Shown here: piece by piece, positions 21,647 to 31,158 of the stretch
How the letters are laid out: every line of letters starts with the position of its first letter
How positions within the stretch are numbered: the first letter of the stretch is position 1
NCBI GenBank assembly: GCA_016873715.1
Contig: VGWF01000004.1
Span: forward strand, 1 to 64,000
From: Lentisphaerota bacterium
Lineage (GTDB): Bacteria > Verrucomicrobiota > Kiritimatiellia > PWTM01
Direction of reading: 5' to 3'
Length of the DNA stretch: 64,000 nt
The notes under the pieces: model-generated
Seen by the model: only the letters and a program-made list of their open reading frames with translations
Database searches by the model: none
Told to the model about the DNA's origin: nothing
Position numbers and translations under genes: made by a program

Positions 21647-24328
21647 TCAGCCCCGGGCGCCGAGGAATCCGCGCAGCACGTACGGCAGGATGCCGCCGTG
21701 GCGCAGGAACCCGACCTCCTGCGCGTTGTCCACCCGCGCGAGCGTGTCGAACGCGACGACCGATCCGTCCGTCCGCCGCGCCTCGACCCGCACCGTCGCG
21801 CGGGGCGCGAGCGCGGCCAGGCCGCGCAGGGTGACCGCCTCGCGCCCGGTCAGGCCGAGCGAATCGGCCGTCTGCCCGCCGGTGAAGACCAGCGGCAGCA
21901 CGCCCATCTCGACGAGGTTGCTGCGGTGGATCCGCTCGAAGCTCTCGGCGATCACGGCGCGCACGCCGAGCAGGGCGGGACCCTTGGCGGCCCAGTCGCG
22001 CGACGAGCCCGCCCCGTACATCTTGCCGGCCAGCACGACCAGCGGTACGCCCGCCGCGCGGTAGGCCTCCGAGGCGTCGAAGAACGACATCGCCGCGCCG
22101 GTCGGGTGGTGGACCGTCCAGTTGCCCTCGCGGTCCGCAAGCCGGTTGCGCAGGCGGATGTTCGCGAAGGTGCCGCGCATCATGACCTCGTGGTTCCCGC
22201 GGCGCGCGCCGTAGGAGTTGAAGTCGCGCGGGGCGACGCCGCGGTCCGCGAGGTACCTCGCGGCGGGGCTGTCCTTCGCGATCGATCCGGCGGGCGAGAT
22301 GTGGTCGGTCGTGATGAAGTCGCCGAAGAATCCGAGCACCGCCGCGCTCTCGATGTCGGCGACGGGCGGCGGGGCGACGGGGAAGTCCGCGAAGAACGGC
22401 GGCTCCCGGATGTAGGTCGACGCCGGATCCCACGCGAAGACCTCCTCGCGGACCTCGGGCAGGGCGTCCCATTCGGGCGTCATGCCGTTGATCCGGCCGT
22501 ACGCGGCGGCGTAGTCCGCCGGGTCCAGCGCCGTGCGCAGGACCCCGGCGACCTCGGCCTCGGTCGGCCAGATCTCCGCCAGCGTGACGTCGCGCCCGTC
22601 CGCGCCGCGTCCGACCGGGCCGGCGGCAAGGTCGCCCCGGACCGTGCCGCGCAGGGCGTAGGCGACGACCAGCGGCGGCGAGCAGAGGTAGTTGGCCTTC
22701 GTCAGGGGATGGATGCGACCCTCGAAGTTGCGGTTGCCGCTGAGCACGGCCGCCGCGACAAGCTTCCGCTCGCGGATCGCGGCGTCGACCCCGGGCGCGA
22801 TCGGACCGCTGTTGCCGATGCACGTCGCGCAGCCGTAGGCGGCGATGTGAAAGCCGAGGGCCTCGAGGTCGGCGAGCAGGCCGGCGCGGCGGAGGAAGTC
22901 CGCCGCGGCGCGCGAGCCGGGCGCGAACGAGGTCTTCACCCACGCCGGCACGCGGAGGCCCGCCCGCACGGCCTTGCGCGCAAGCAGTCCGGCGGCGACC
23001 AGGAGCGCCGGGTTCGAGGTGTTGGTGCAGGAGGTGATCGACGCGAGGACCACCGCGCCGTGGTCGGGACCGTCCGCCGCCGGCGCCGCGGGCGGCCGGG
23101 CGAGGCCGAAGCCGCGCTTCGGGTCGGGCTCGGCCAGGGCCTCGTCGAAGCGGCGGCCGACGTCCGCCAGGCGCAGCCGGTCGTGCGGGCGCCGCGGTCC
23201 GGCGACGGTCGGTTCGACGGTGGAGAGGTCCAGCTCGACGAGGTCGCTGTACTGAGGCTCCGGCGCCATCGGGTCGCGCCAGAGGCCCTGGGCGCGCGCG
23301 TAGGCCTCGACCAGCGCGATGTGGCTCTCGGGTCGCCCGGTCGCCCGGAGGTAGCGCAGCGTCGCGGCGTCGATCGGGAAGAAGCCGGTGGTCGCTCCGT
23401 ACTCCGGCGCCATGTTCGCGATCGGCGCGCGATCCTCGAGCGAAAGCGTGTCCACGCCCGGGCCGCAGTATTCGACGAGGCACTCGACGACGCCCTTCTT
23501 CCGCAGGATCTCGGTCAGGGTCAGCGCGGCGTCCGTCGCGTTCGACGGGGCGCGCAGCCGGCCCGTGAGGCGGACGCCGACCACCTTCGGCGCGAGCATC
23601 GGGATCGGCTGCCCGAGCATCGCCGCCTCGGCCTCGATGCCGCCGACGCCCCATCCGAGCACGCCCATGCTGTTGACCATCACCGTGTGCGAGTCGGTGC
23701 CGACGAGCGTGTCGGGGAAGGCGGTCTCGCGGCCCTGCTCATCGCGCTCGACGCGGACGCACGACGCGAGGAACTCCATGTTCACCTGGTGGCAGATGCC
23801 CAGCCCGGGCGGCAGCACGCGCAGCTTCGAGAAGGCGCCGCAGCCCCAGCGCAGGAAGACGTAGCGTTCGCGGTTCCGCTCGAACTCCCGGAGGATGTTC
23901 GCGGCGTAGGCCGAGGCGGCCGCGGCGGCGTCGAGCTGGACGGAATGGTCGATGACGAGATCGACCGGGATCAGCGGCTCGATGTCCGCCGCGCGGCCGC
24001 CGAGGCGCTGCAGCGCTCCGCGCATCGCCGCGAGGTCGGCGACGCACGGGACGCCGGTGAAGTCCTGCAGCAGCACGCGCGCGGGCAGGAACGGAACCTC
24101 CCCCGTGCCGGCCGCGGCGGGCGTCCACGAGGCCATCGTCCGCAGCGCCGCCTCGCCGAACCCGGGGCGGTCGAGGTTGCGGAGGAGCGACTCCAGGAGG
24201 ACGCGGACGCAGTAGGGCAGCCGGGCGAACGGCTCGAAGCCCTCGGCTTGCAGCGCGCCGAGCGACCCGTAGCGCACGGTCCGCCCGCCGGCCAGGTTCA
24301 GCTCCCTCATGAAATCGTCGGTTCGCAT
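21647..24328 (-). CDS. acnA: Aconitate hydratase (AcnA type)
   Basis: [81 protein letters not shown]. Confidence 0.95.
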   Translation of the reverse strand: MRTDDFMRELNLAGGRTVRYGSLGALQAEGFEPFARLPYCVRVLLESLLRNLDRPGFGEAALRTMASWTPAAAGTGEVPFLPARVLLQDFTGVPCVADLAAMRGALQRLGGRAADIEPLIPVDLVIDHSVQLDAAAAASAYAANILREFERNRERYVFLRWGCGAFSKLRVLPPGLGICHQVNMEFLASCVRVERDEQGRETAFPDTLVGTDSHTVMVNSMGVLGWGVGGIEAEAAMLGQPIPMLAPKVVGVRLTGRLRAPSNATDAALTLTEILRKKGVVECLVEYCGPGVDTLSLEDRAPIANMAPEYGATTGFFPIDAATLRYLRATGRPESHIALVEAYARAQGLWRDPMAPEPQYSDLVELDLSTVEPTVAGPRRPHDRLRLADVGRRFDEALAEPDPKRGFGLARPPAAPAADGPDHGAVVLASITSCTNTSNPALLVAAGLLARKAVRAGLRVPAWVKTSFAPGSRAAADFLRRAGLLADLEALGFHIAAYGCATCIGNSGPIAPGVDAAIRERKLVAAAVLSGNRNFEGRIHPLTKANYLCSPPLVVAYALRGTVRGDLAAGPVGRGADGRDVTLAEIWPTEAEVAGVLRTALDPADYAAAYGRINGMTPEWDALPEVREEVFAWDPASTYIREPPFFADFPVAPPPVADIESAAVLGFFGDFITTDHISPAGSIAKDSPAARYLADRGVAPRDFNSYGARRGNHEVMMRGTFANIRLRNRLADREGNWTVHHPTGAAMSFFDASEAYRAAGVPLVVLAGKMYGAGSSRDWAAKGPALLGVRAVIAESFERIHRSNLVEMGVLPLVFTGGQTADSLGLTGREAVTLRGLAALAPRATVRVEARRTDGSVVAFDTLARVDNAQEVGFLRHGGILPYVLRGFLGARG

Positions 24329-24551
24329 GTCGTCCTCTCCCCGCGCACACGCCCTGCGCGCCAACGGCCCGCGAGGATACGGGCCGGGGCGGGGCGCTGT
24401 CAAAACGAGTTTCAGGTTCCTCGTTTCACGATTTGTCGGGGGAGGTGCCCGGTGTCGGGTGTCCGGTGCCGGTCCGAACCTTGGAAGTCCTGCGCGCGGG
24501 ATCCTCCAGACCTTGAAAACCAGCCGGGCAGCCGGCGCCGTTGGATCCGGG

Positions 24552-24636
24552 CTGGAGGGCCGCGCTCCGCGCGGCCGCAGGCTGAACCACGGATAGCACG
24601 GATCGCACGGATTCAACCAGGACAGCCCGGAGGATG
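24552..24636 (+). repeat. Direct repeat module 1 (hairpin GCCGCGC-TCC-GCGCGGC + 'aaccacggat-gcacgga' words)
   Basis: ggagggccgcgctccgcgcggccgcaggctgaaccacgg...cacggattcaaccaggacagcccggaggatg, repeated at 24672. Confidence 0.85.
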
Positions 24637-24671
24637 ACAACCGAATGGGGGCAACCGAATGAGGACGGCTG

Positions 24672-24745
24672 GGAGGGCCGCGCTCCGCGCGGCCGCAGGC
24701 TGAACCACGGGTGGCACGGATTCGATGAGGACAGCCCGGAGGATG
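24672..24745 (+). repeat. Direct repeat module 2
   Basis: ggagggccgcgctccgcgcggccgcaggctgaaccacgggtggcacggattcgatgaggacagcccggaggatg. Confidence 0.85.
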
Positions 24746-24877
24746 GCCAGGGCAGACGCATCTTGTTCCTGTCGAAACCGAGCCGTGTGCGCGGGATCCT
24801 CAGGATTTCCCTTCCATCGCCGGGAAAGGGAGATCCCAGCCGAACGATCCTTGAATCAAGGCCAAGGCGATGCCGCG
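24745..24877. repeat. Dispersed ~130-bp intergenic repeat, copy 2
   Basis: Inverted match to 87-217. Confidence 0.9.
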
Positions 24878-25059
24878 TCGCACCCCCGCAACCGCAAGGG
24901 CTCCAGCGTCCACCCGCCACTCCGCGCCCCGCCGACCGAAAAGTGCCACGACCTCGAGGAGGACGCATCTGCCCTGCGCCGCCTGCGCGTTGGACTTCGG
25001 CGATGCGGGGGTGCTAGGCTGGCGCGTCGGATCGTGGCCCCAACGGCATGGAGGATGGC

Positions 25060-26991
25060 ATGAAGCGCTTCGGGCGGGTGCGGGCGGGTCTTCTCGCGGC
25101 GGCGTGGGCGACGGCGGCGGTCGCGGCGGACGCTCCGCGGCCGAACATCCTGTGGATCACCTGCGAGGACACCGGCCCCGAGCTCGGCTGCTACGGCGAC
25201 GCCTACGCGACGACGCCGAACCTCGACGCCCTCGCCGCCCGCGGCCTTCGCTACCTGCACGCGTGGTCCACCGCCCCCGTCTGCGCGCCGGCACGGACGA
25301 CCCTGATCTCGGGCATGTACCCGCCGTGCCTCGGCGCCGAGCACATGCGCAGCGAGGTCGCCCCGCCGCCGTTCTTCCGCATGTACCCGCAGCTCCTGCG
25401 CGAGCGCGGCTACTACTGCAGCAACAACAACAAGGAGGACTACAACCTCGCCAAGCCGGGCGCCGTGTGGGATGAGTCCTCGGGCAAGGCCCATTGGCGG
25501 AACCGCGGCAAGGACCAGCCGTTCTTCGCGATCTTCAACCTCACGATCACCCACGAAAGCCAGATCCGCAAGCGTCCGCACGAGGCGGTCCACGACCCCG
25601 CGAAGGCGCCGGTGCCGGCCTACCACCCCGACCGGCCGGAGGTGCGCCAGGACTGGGCCCAGTACTACGACAACATCACGGCGATGGACGGCCAGGCCGG
25701 CAAGGTGCTGGCGGAGCTCGCGGCGGACGGCCTCGCCGACGACACGATCGTCTTCTTCTACGGCGACCACGGCTCGGGCATGCCGCGCAGCAAGCGCTGG
25801 CCGTACAACTCGGGCCTGCAGGTGCCGCTGATCGTCCACGTGCCGGAGAAGTTCCGCGACCTCGCGCCGGCCGATTACAAGCCCGGCGGCACGACCGGCC
25901 GGCTCGTGGGCTTCGTCGATTTCGCACCGACGCTGGTCAGCCTCGCCGGCGCGAAGCCGCCGGACTGGATGCAGGGCCGCGCGTTCCTGGGCGCCCACGC
26001 CGCTCCGCCCGCGCAGGTCCAGCACGGCTTCCGGGGCCGCATGGACGAGCGCTACGACTTCGTCCGGTCCGTCACCGACGGCCGCTACGTCTACCTCCGC
26101 CAGTACATGCCGCACCTGATCTACGGCCAGCACATCGACTACATGTTCCAGACCCCGACCACGCGCCTCTGGAAGGAGATGTACGACGCCGGGACGCTGA
26201 AGCCCCCGCAGACGCACTTCTGGGAGCCGAAGCCGGCGGAGGAACTCTACGACCTGCAGTCCGACCCGGACGAGACCCGCAACCTCGCCGGCTCGCCGGA
26301 CCACCGTGCCGTGCTGGAGACGCTCCGCAAGGCCCAGCGCGATCACGCGCTCGCGATCCGCGACGTCGGGTTCCTCTCCGAGGCCGAGTTCCACCGCCGC
26401 GCCGCCGCCGCGGGCCTGTCGATCTACGAGTTCGGCCACGACGCCGCGAAGTACCCCCTCGAACGCATCCTCGACATGGCCGACCTCGCAACGCTCCGGC
26501 AACCGCACGTCGAGGGGAGGCTGAAGGAGGGGCTCCAGGACCCGGACAGCGGCGTGCGCTACTGGGCGGCGATGGGCTTCCTCGTCCGCGGCACGGAGGC
26601 CGTGGCCGGCGCGAGGGACGGACTGGCGGCGGCGCTGAAGGACGAGTCGCCGACCGTGCGCGTGATCGCCGCGCGCGCGCTCGGCGAGCACGGCGGCGAG
26701 GCCGGCCTCGCGCTGGCGCTGCCGGTGCTTCGCGACCATGCCTCGCCCGTGGAGAACGGCGCCTATCTCGCGATCCTGGCGCTCAACGCGATCGACGCGC
26801 TGGGGCCGAAGGCGGATTCGCTGAAGGACGCCGTGCGCGCCCTCCCGCTGCAGGATCCGAAGGCGGCCGGGAGGGCCAACGGCTACGTGGCCCGGCTCGT
26901 GCAGACGATCACCGGCGCCGCGCCCGCCCCCCGTGCGACGAAGCCGCGCGCCAACGATCGCGCCGCAAAGCCGGCGAAGCCGCGGGGCTGA
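25060..26991 (+). CDS. Secreted sulfatase with C-terminal HEAT-like region
   Basis: PRPNILWITCEDTGPELGCYGD; active-site CAPARTTLISG (C-x-P-x-R); YGDHGSGMPRSKRW; C-terminal alpha-helical repeats RVIAARALGEHGG. Confidence 0.93.
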   Translation: MKRFGRVRAGLLAAAWATAAVAADAPRPNILWITCEDTGPELGCYGDAYATTPNLDALAARGLRYLHAWSTAPVCAPARTTLISGMYPPCLGAEHMRSEVAPPPFFRMYPQLLRERGYYCSNNNKEDYNLAKPGAVWDESSGKAHWRNRGKDQPFFAIFNLTITHESQIRKRPHEAVHDPAKAPVPAYHPDRPEVRQDWAQYYDNITAMDGQAGKVLAELAADGLADDTIVFFYGDHGSGMPRSKRWPYNSGLQVPLIVHVPEKFRDLAPADYKPGGTTGRLVGFVDFAPTLVSLAGAKPPDWMQGRAFLGAHAAPPAQVQHGFRGRMDERYDFVRSVTDGRYVYLRQYMPHLIYGQHIDYMFQTPTTRLWKEMYDAGTLKPPQTHFWEPKPAEELYDLQSDPDETRNLAGSPDHRAVLETLRKAQRDHALAIRDVGFLSEAEFHRRAAAAGLSIYEFGHDAAKYPLERILDMADLATLRQPHVEGRLKEGLQDPDSGVRYWAAMGFLVRGTEAVAGARDGLAAALKDESPTVRVIAARALGEHGGEAGLALALPVLRDHASPVENGAYLAILALNAIDALGPKADSLKDAVRALPLQDPKAAGRANGYVARLVQTITGAAPAPRATKPRANDRAAKPAKPRG

Positions 26992-27153
26992 GCGCGGACC
27001 ACGGGCGGAATCGCGGGGCGGTGACGGCGACTCCGTCGCCGGGCGCCCCCGACGGAACGAATTCCCGGGGGGCCCGGGTCCCACGCGGCGCTTGTCGCCG
27101 CCGTCGGCGCGTCATTCGCCGCCCACCGGATGGGCCGGCGGCAGGAGCCGGCG

Positions 27154-28536
27154 TCACGACCCGGGCACGATGGCGCCGTGGGACTGGAGAACCATGCGGA
27201 GGTCGGCGAGGGGGACCTTGGCCGGCGTCGTGCCGGACTTCGCGGCAAGGGCGGCGGCGGCGCCGGCCGCCTGGCCCATCGCCATGCAGGAGGCCTGCAC
27301 GCGCAGCCCCGAGTTCGCGAGGCGGTCGCTGGAGACGCAGCGGCCGGCGACGAGGAAGTCCCGGCTGCCCTTCGGGATCAGCGCGCCGAGCGGGACCGTC
27401 GGCACCACGCCCTCGGCGAGGGGCTTCGGACGGATGCCCTTCTCGTCGTGGAGGTCGACCGGATAGAACGCGAAGGCAACGGCGTCGGGGAAGACGCGGC
27501 CGGAGGTGTAGTCGTCGACCGAGACGCGCGTCTCGCCGTCGATCCGGAACGTCTCGCGCACCCCGGTCTCCGCCTGCAGCCGCTCGATGTCCAGCGTCTC
27601 GAAGCCCGGGTGCGCCTTCAGGAACCGCATCATCCGCACGAGCCCCTGGCGGCCGTCGAGATTGGCCTTCGTGTGCGACGCGGAGGTGGTCGAGTCGGCG
27701 CCCGGCACGTGCGTCGAGTTCTCGCCGCCGCTCGAGAGGAAGCCGCGGAGGTTGTGGCGGAAATCGACGGACAGGAGCTTGCCGTCGGCGACGGCCGCCT
27801 TCGCTGCGGCGTCGAGCGCGGGCAGGTCGAGCTTCGCGATGTCGTATCCGCCGAGCCGGTAGATCAGCGTGCCCGGCTGCGTGACCTCCTCGCGCAGCCG
27901 CGGCAAGCCGAGCAGCCCGGCCACGGTTGCGCTGCCGGTGCAGTCGACGATCGTCCGCGCGGCGACGTCGGCCTGGAGCCCCTTGCCCGCCAGCCGGACA
28001 CGGAAGCCGCCCCCGGGCGCGGGCTCCGCGGCCAGCGGGGTCTCGTAGTAGCGGAGCTGGACCCCGGCCTTGAGGCAGGCGTCCTCGGCGACGGCCGCGT
28101 AGAGGCCGCCGTGGATGCGGACCTGGTGTTTCCAGTGCCACCGGCCCGTCGGGACCGAGAAGTCGGGCAGGGGACTGGCGGTCAGTGCCGCGGTCTGCGT
28201 GACGAGGTCCCAGCCGATCCCCGCGATGATCTGCCGGCCCCACGCATGGAAGAGACCGGGATAGTCGACGCCGCCGGTCGAGAGCGTGCCGCCGAGCTGG
28301 CTGCCGGACTCGACGAGCACGGTCCGTGCGCCGAGGCGTCCGGCCTGGATCGCCGCGATCGCGCCGGCCGTGCCGCCGCCGACGACGAGCACGTCGGCCT
28401 CGATCGAGGCCGTCCCCGCGGCCCGCGGAGCGTCGCGCGAGTCCGCCGCGACGGCGGGCCCTGCGGCCGTGGCCGTTCCGAGCGCGGCAAGGAAGGTCCG
28501 GCGGGAGAGGGTGTCCTGCGCTGGAAGGGTGCTCAT
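27154..28536 (-). CDS. FAD-dependent oxidoreductase, Tat-type signal
   Basis: SRRTFLAALGTATAAGPAVAA; DVLVVGGGTAGAIAAIQAGRLGARTVLVESGSQLGGTLSTGGV. Confidence 0.9.
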   Translation of the reverse strand: MSTLPAQDTLSRRTFLAALGTATAAGPAVAADSRDAPRAAGTASIEADVLVVGGGTAGAIAAIQAGRLGARTVLVESGSQLGGTLSTGGVDYPGLFHAWGRQIIAGIGWDLVTQTAALTASPLPDFSVPTGRWHWKHQVRIHGGLYAAVAEDACLKAGVQLRYYETPLAAEPAPGGGFRVRLAGKGLQADVAARTIVDCTGSATVAGLLGLPRLREEVTQPGTLIYRLGGYDIAKLDLPALDAAAKAAVADGKLLSVDFRHNLRGFLSSGGENSTHVPGADSTTSASHTKANLDGRQGLVRMMRFLKAHPGFETLDIERLQAETGVRETFRIDGETRVSVDDYTSGRVFPDAVAFAFYPVDLHDEKGIRPKPLAEGVVPTVPLGALIPKGSRDFLVAGRCVSSDRLANSGLRVQASCMAMGQAAGAAAALAAKSGTTPAKVPLADLRMVLQSHGAIVPGS

Positions 28537-28585
28537 GAAGGACATCGTCCCCGATCCGTCATGGCGGGGCAAGCATGGAGCTCGG

Positions 28586-29467
28586 TCAGGGGCCGGCGGG
28601 GCGGAAGGAGTCGAGGTCGCGTGTCCCGACGCCGGTCACCCGGTCGTCGGCCGGCGCGGCGCGCAGGCGGTCCCGCGCGCCGGCGTCGTCCGCCAGCGCG
28701 GCGAGGACGGCGGCGAGCGCGTAGCGCTGGAACACGGCCCCGCGCGACGGATCGGTCCTTCCGCACGCGAGCTCGCCGATCCGGTTGGCGGGCCACTCCG
28801 CATCACAATGGCTCGCTCCATTCACGCGCAGCGAGATCATCGGTCCGCGCACGGCCTTGGCGATGAGTTCCGCGCTGCCCTGCTCGTTCCACGGCGCCGG
28901 TTCCGCGCGCAGGATGGCGCACGGGATGTCCAGCGAGGCCGCGGCCCTGCGCCCGGAGGGGCCTCCCAGCACCGGGTCCAGGCCCACCCAGCAGCCGACC
29001 GCCGCGTTGCCGGCCGCGGCGTGGAGGGTCGTGACGCCCCCGGCCGACATGCCCAGCAGCGCGCCGCGCCCGACCGTGCGGGGCAGGCCCGGGATCGATC
29101 CGGCCCGCAGCATGTCCAGCAACTCCGCGACCGCGCGCCCGTTTCGCCGGTGATCCGCTCGCGTGGGCAGGTCCGGCACCGCCGCGACGAAGCCGTTCGC
29201 GGCCAGCATCGCGCCCCAGCCGGCCATGTTCCGGCGGCTGCGCGGGAATCCGTGCGCCACCACCGCCGCATGGGCCTGCGTCGCGCCGGCGGGGGCGTAG
29301 AGGTCGACCGTGGTTTCGCGGTCCGTAAGCCGCAGGCGCTCCTGCCGCAGGACGACGCCGGTCGGGAGCGGGATTCCGGGAGTGCGGAAGAGACTCCGGA
29401 TCCCGATGCCGGCCGCAACAGCGGTCAGCAGCAGGATTCCGGGGACGACGACGAGGATCCTCTTCAT
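28586..29467 (-). CDS. Alpha/beta hydrolase, membrane-anchored/secreted
   Basis: HAAVVAHGFPRSRRNMAGWGAMLAANGFVAAVPDLP; GMSAGGVTTL nucleophile elbow. Confidence 0.8.
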   Translation of the reverse strand: MKRILVVVPGILLLTAVAAGIGIRSLFRTPGIPLPTGVVLRQERLRLTDRETTVDLYAPAGATQAHAAVVAHGFPRSRRNMAGWGAMLAANGFVAAVPDLPTRADHRRNGRAVAELLDMLRAGSIPGLPRTVGRGALLGMSAGGVTTLHAAAGNAAVGCWVGLDPVLGGPSGRRAAASLDIPCAILRAEPAPWNEQGSAELIAKAVRGPMISLRVNGASHCDAEWPANRIGELACGRTDPSRGAVFQRYALAAVLAALADDAGARDRLRAAPADDRVTGVGTRDLDSFRPAGP

Positions 29468-29495
29468 GCCGTCCGTGGCGTCGGGCCGGACCGGG

Positions 29496-30401
29496 TCAGT
29501 GCAGGATCGCGCCCGCGACCGGGTCGCCGGGCACGCCGAGGTCGATCACGGTCGAGATCGTGCGCATCGTCGCGTGGTCGGAGAAGGTCCAGACGACCTT
29601 CTTCTCCGGCGTCACCTCGACCAGGTGGGGCGCCTGCCCGAACTTGCCATGGCCGAGCCAGTTGCTCATCAGCGTGTTTCCGTTCGGCAGCCGGTGGAAG
29701 CCGGCCATGAACGTCAGCTTGATGCCCGGAAGATCGCCCTCGGCGACCTGCCAGACGGTCTTGCCGTCCGGGTCGACCTCGAAGACGCGCGAGCCGCCCT
29801 TGCGGTCGCCGCAGGAGATCACGGTGTTGCCGTTCGGCAGGCGCGCCGAGCTGTGCGGTCCGCCCTCGGCGGGGATCTCGCGGACGACCTTGCTGTCCTT
29901 GTCGTACTCGCGCACGACCTGCTCGCCGTAGTGGCTGACGAGGTAGTTCCCGCTCGCGAGCTTGCGTGCGTTGCGGATGTAGCCGTGGCCGCCGTCCTTG
30001 CCCTCGGGCAGCATGCGGATCTCCTTCACGATGCGCCCGTCCGGCGCGATCTCGAGCAGCCGGCCGGCGTTGCACTCGCCGACGAAGGTGTTCCCGTCCG
30101 GAAGGCGCTGGCAGGCGTAGATCTCGCTCTTCGAGTCGTAGCGGAAGACCTCCTTCTTCTCCCTCGTCACCTCGAGCACGCCATGGCCGGTCGAGAAGAG
30201 CAGGTTGCCGTTGGGCAGCACCCAGAGGTCGTTGCAGTTCTTCGCGGAATGCTCCCACTCGACCTTGCCGTCGGCCCCGACGAGGAAGACCTTGCCGGCG
30301 GTGTAGTCCGCGCAGGCGAACCGCTTGCCGGTGCCGTCCGCCGCATCCGCGATCGCCGCCGCCGCCAGCATGCCCGCCGCCATCACGCCCCAGTGCTTCA
30401 T
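29496..30401 (-). CDS. Secreted beta-propeller (PQQ/NHL-like) protein
   Basis: Signal peptide; repeated RLPDGNTFVGECN / LPNGNTVISCGDR / LPNGNTLMSNWLG blades. Confidence 0.7.
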   Translation of the reverse strand: MKHWGVMAAGMLAAAAIADAADGTGKRFACADYTAGKVFLVGADGKVEWEHSAKNCNDLWVLPNGNLLFSTGHGVLEVTREKKEVFRYDSKSEIYACQRLPDGNTFVGECNAGRLLEIAPDGRIVKEIRMLPEGKDGGHGYIRNARKLASGNYLVSHYGEQVVREYDKDSKVVREIPAEGGPHSSARLPNGNTVISCGDRKGGSRVFEVDPDGKTVWQVAEGDLPGIKLTFMAGFHRLPNGNTLMSNWLGHGKFGQAPHLVEVTPEKKVVWTFSDHATMRTISTVIDLGVPGDPVAGAILH

Positions 30402-30529
30402 GACCTTGTCTCCCCGTTTCGGCGCGCCGTGGCGGCGCCCGATCCGCCGAGGCTACCCGCCGCGCGCGCCGCGCGCAACCCGGCGCGCCGCCGGCCGTGA
30501 CCATGGTCCGGGTTGAGTCTTGCTCCCCA

Positions 30530-31056
30530 CCGGGACAAGCCCGGTGGGGCCGCCACCGCGGGCTGCGTGGGCGCCCGCCGGCCCTGTGCCGGGACAGGCC
30601 CGGTGGGGCCGCCACCGCGGGTGGCGTGGGCGCCCGCCGGCCCTGTGCCGGACAGGCCCGGTGGGACCGTCACCGCGGTCGGCGTGGGCGCCCGCCGGCC
30701 CTGTGCCGGGACAAGCCCGGTGGGGCCGCCACCGCGGGCTGTGTGGGCGCCCGCCGGCCTTGCGCCGGGACAGGCCCGGTGGGACCGTCACCGCGGTGGG
30801 CGTGGGCGCCCGCCGGCCCTGTGCCGGACAGGCCCGGTGGGACCGTCACCGCGGGCGGCGTGGGCGCCCGCCGGCCTTGTGCCGGACAGGCCCGGTGGGG
30901 CCGCCACCGCGGGCGGCGTGGGCGCCCGCCGGCCCTTTGCCGGGACAAGCCCGGTGGGGCCGCCACCGCGGGCTGCGTCGGCGCCCGCCGGCCTTGTGCC
31001 GGACAGGCCCGGTGGGACCGTCACCGCGGTGGGTGTGGGCGCCCGCCGGCCTTGTG
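30530..31056. repeat. Tandem array: 9 copies of a 58/59-bp GC-rich unit
   Basis: Unit starts at 30530, 30589, 30648, 30706, 30765, 30824, 30882, 30940, 30999; consensus CCGG(G)ACARGCCCGGTGGGRCCGYCACCGCGG...GTGGGCGCCCGCCGGCCYTGTG. Confidence 0.97.
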
Positions 31057-31077
31057 CCGGCGGAGCCGGACATGGAC

Positions 31078-31123
31078 CTTCCAGACCTTGGAAGTTTCCC
31101 AACCGATCCCGTCCAGGGGTTGG
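31078..31123. repeat. Two consecutive short inverted repeats beside the array
   Basis: CTTCCA-gacct-TGGAAG (31078-31094) and CCAACC...GGTTGG (31099-31123). Confidence 0.6.
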
Positions 31124-31158
31124 ACGTCCCCCCCCGGCGCTCGATGTCCGGCGTTCGC

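Noticed and set aside
21698-24637. 979-aa plus-strand ORF opposite acnA
   Set aside because: acnA on the minus strand is unambiguous; the plus frame is low-complexity Arg/Asp/Val-rich.
30530-31056. Possible CRISPR array
   Set aside because: Units are contiguous and near-identical over full length with no unique spacers and no cas genes.
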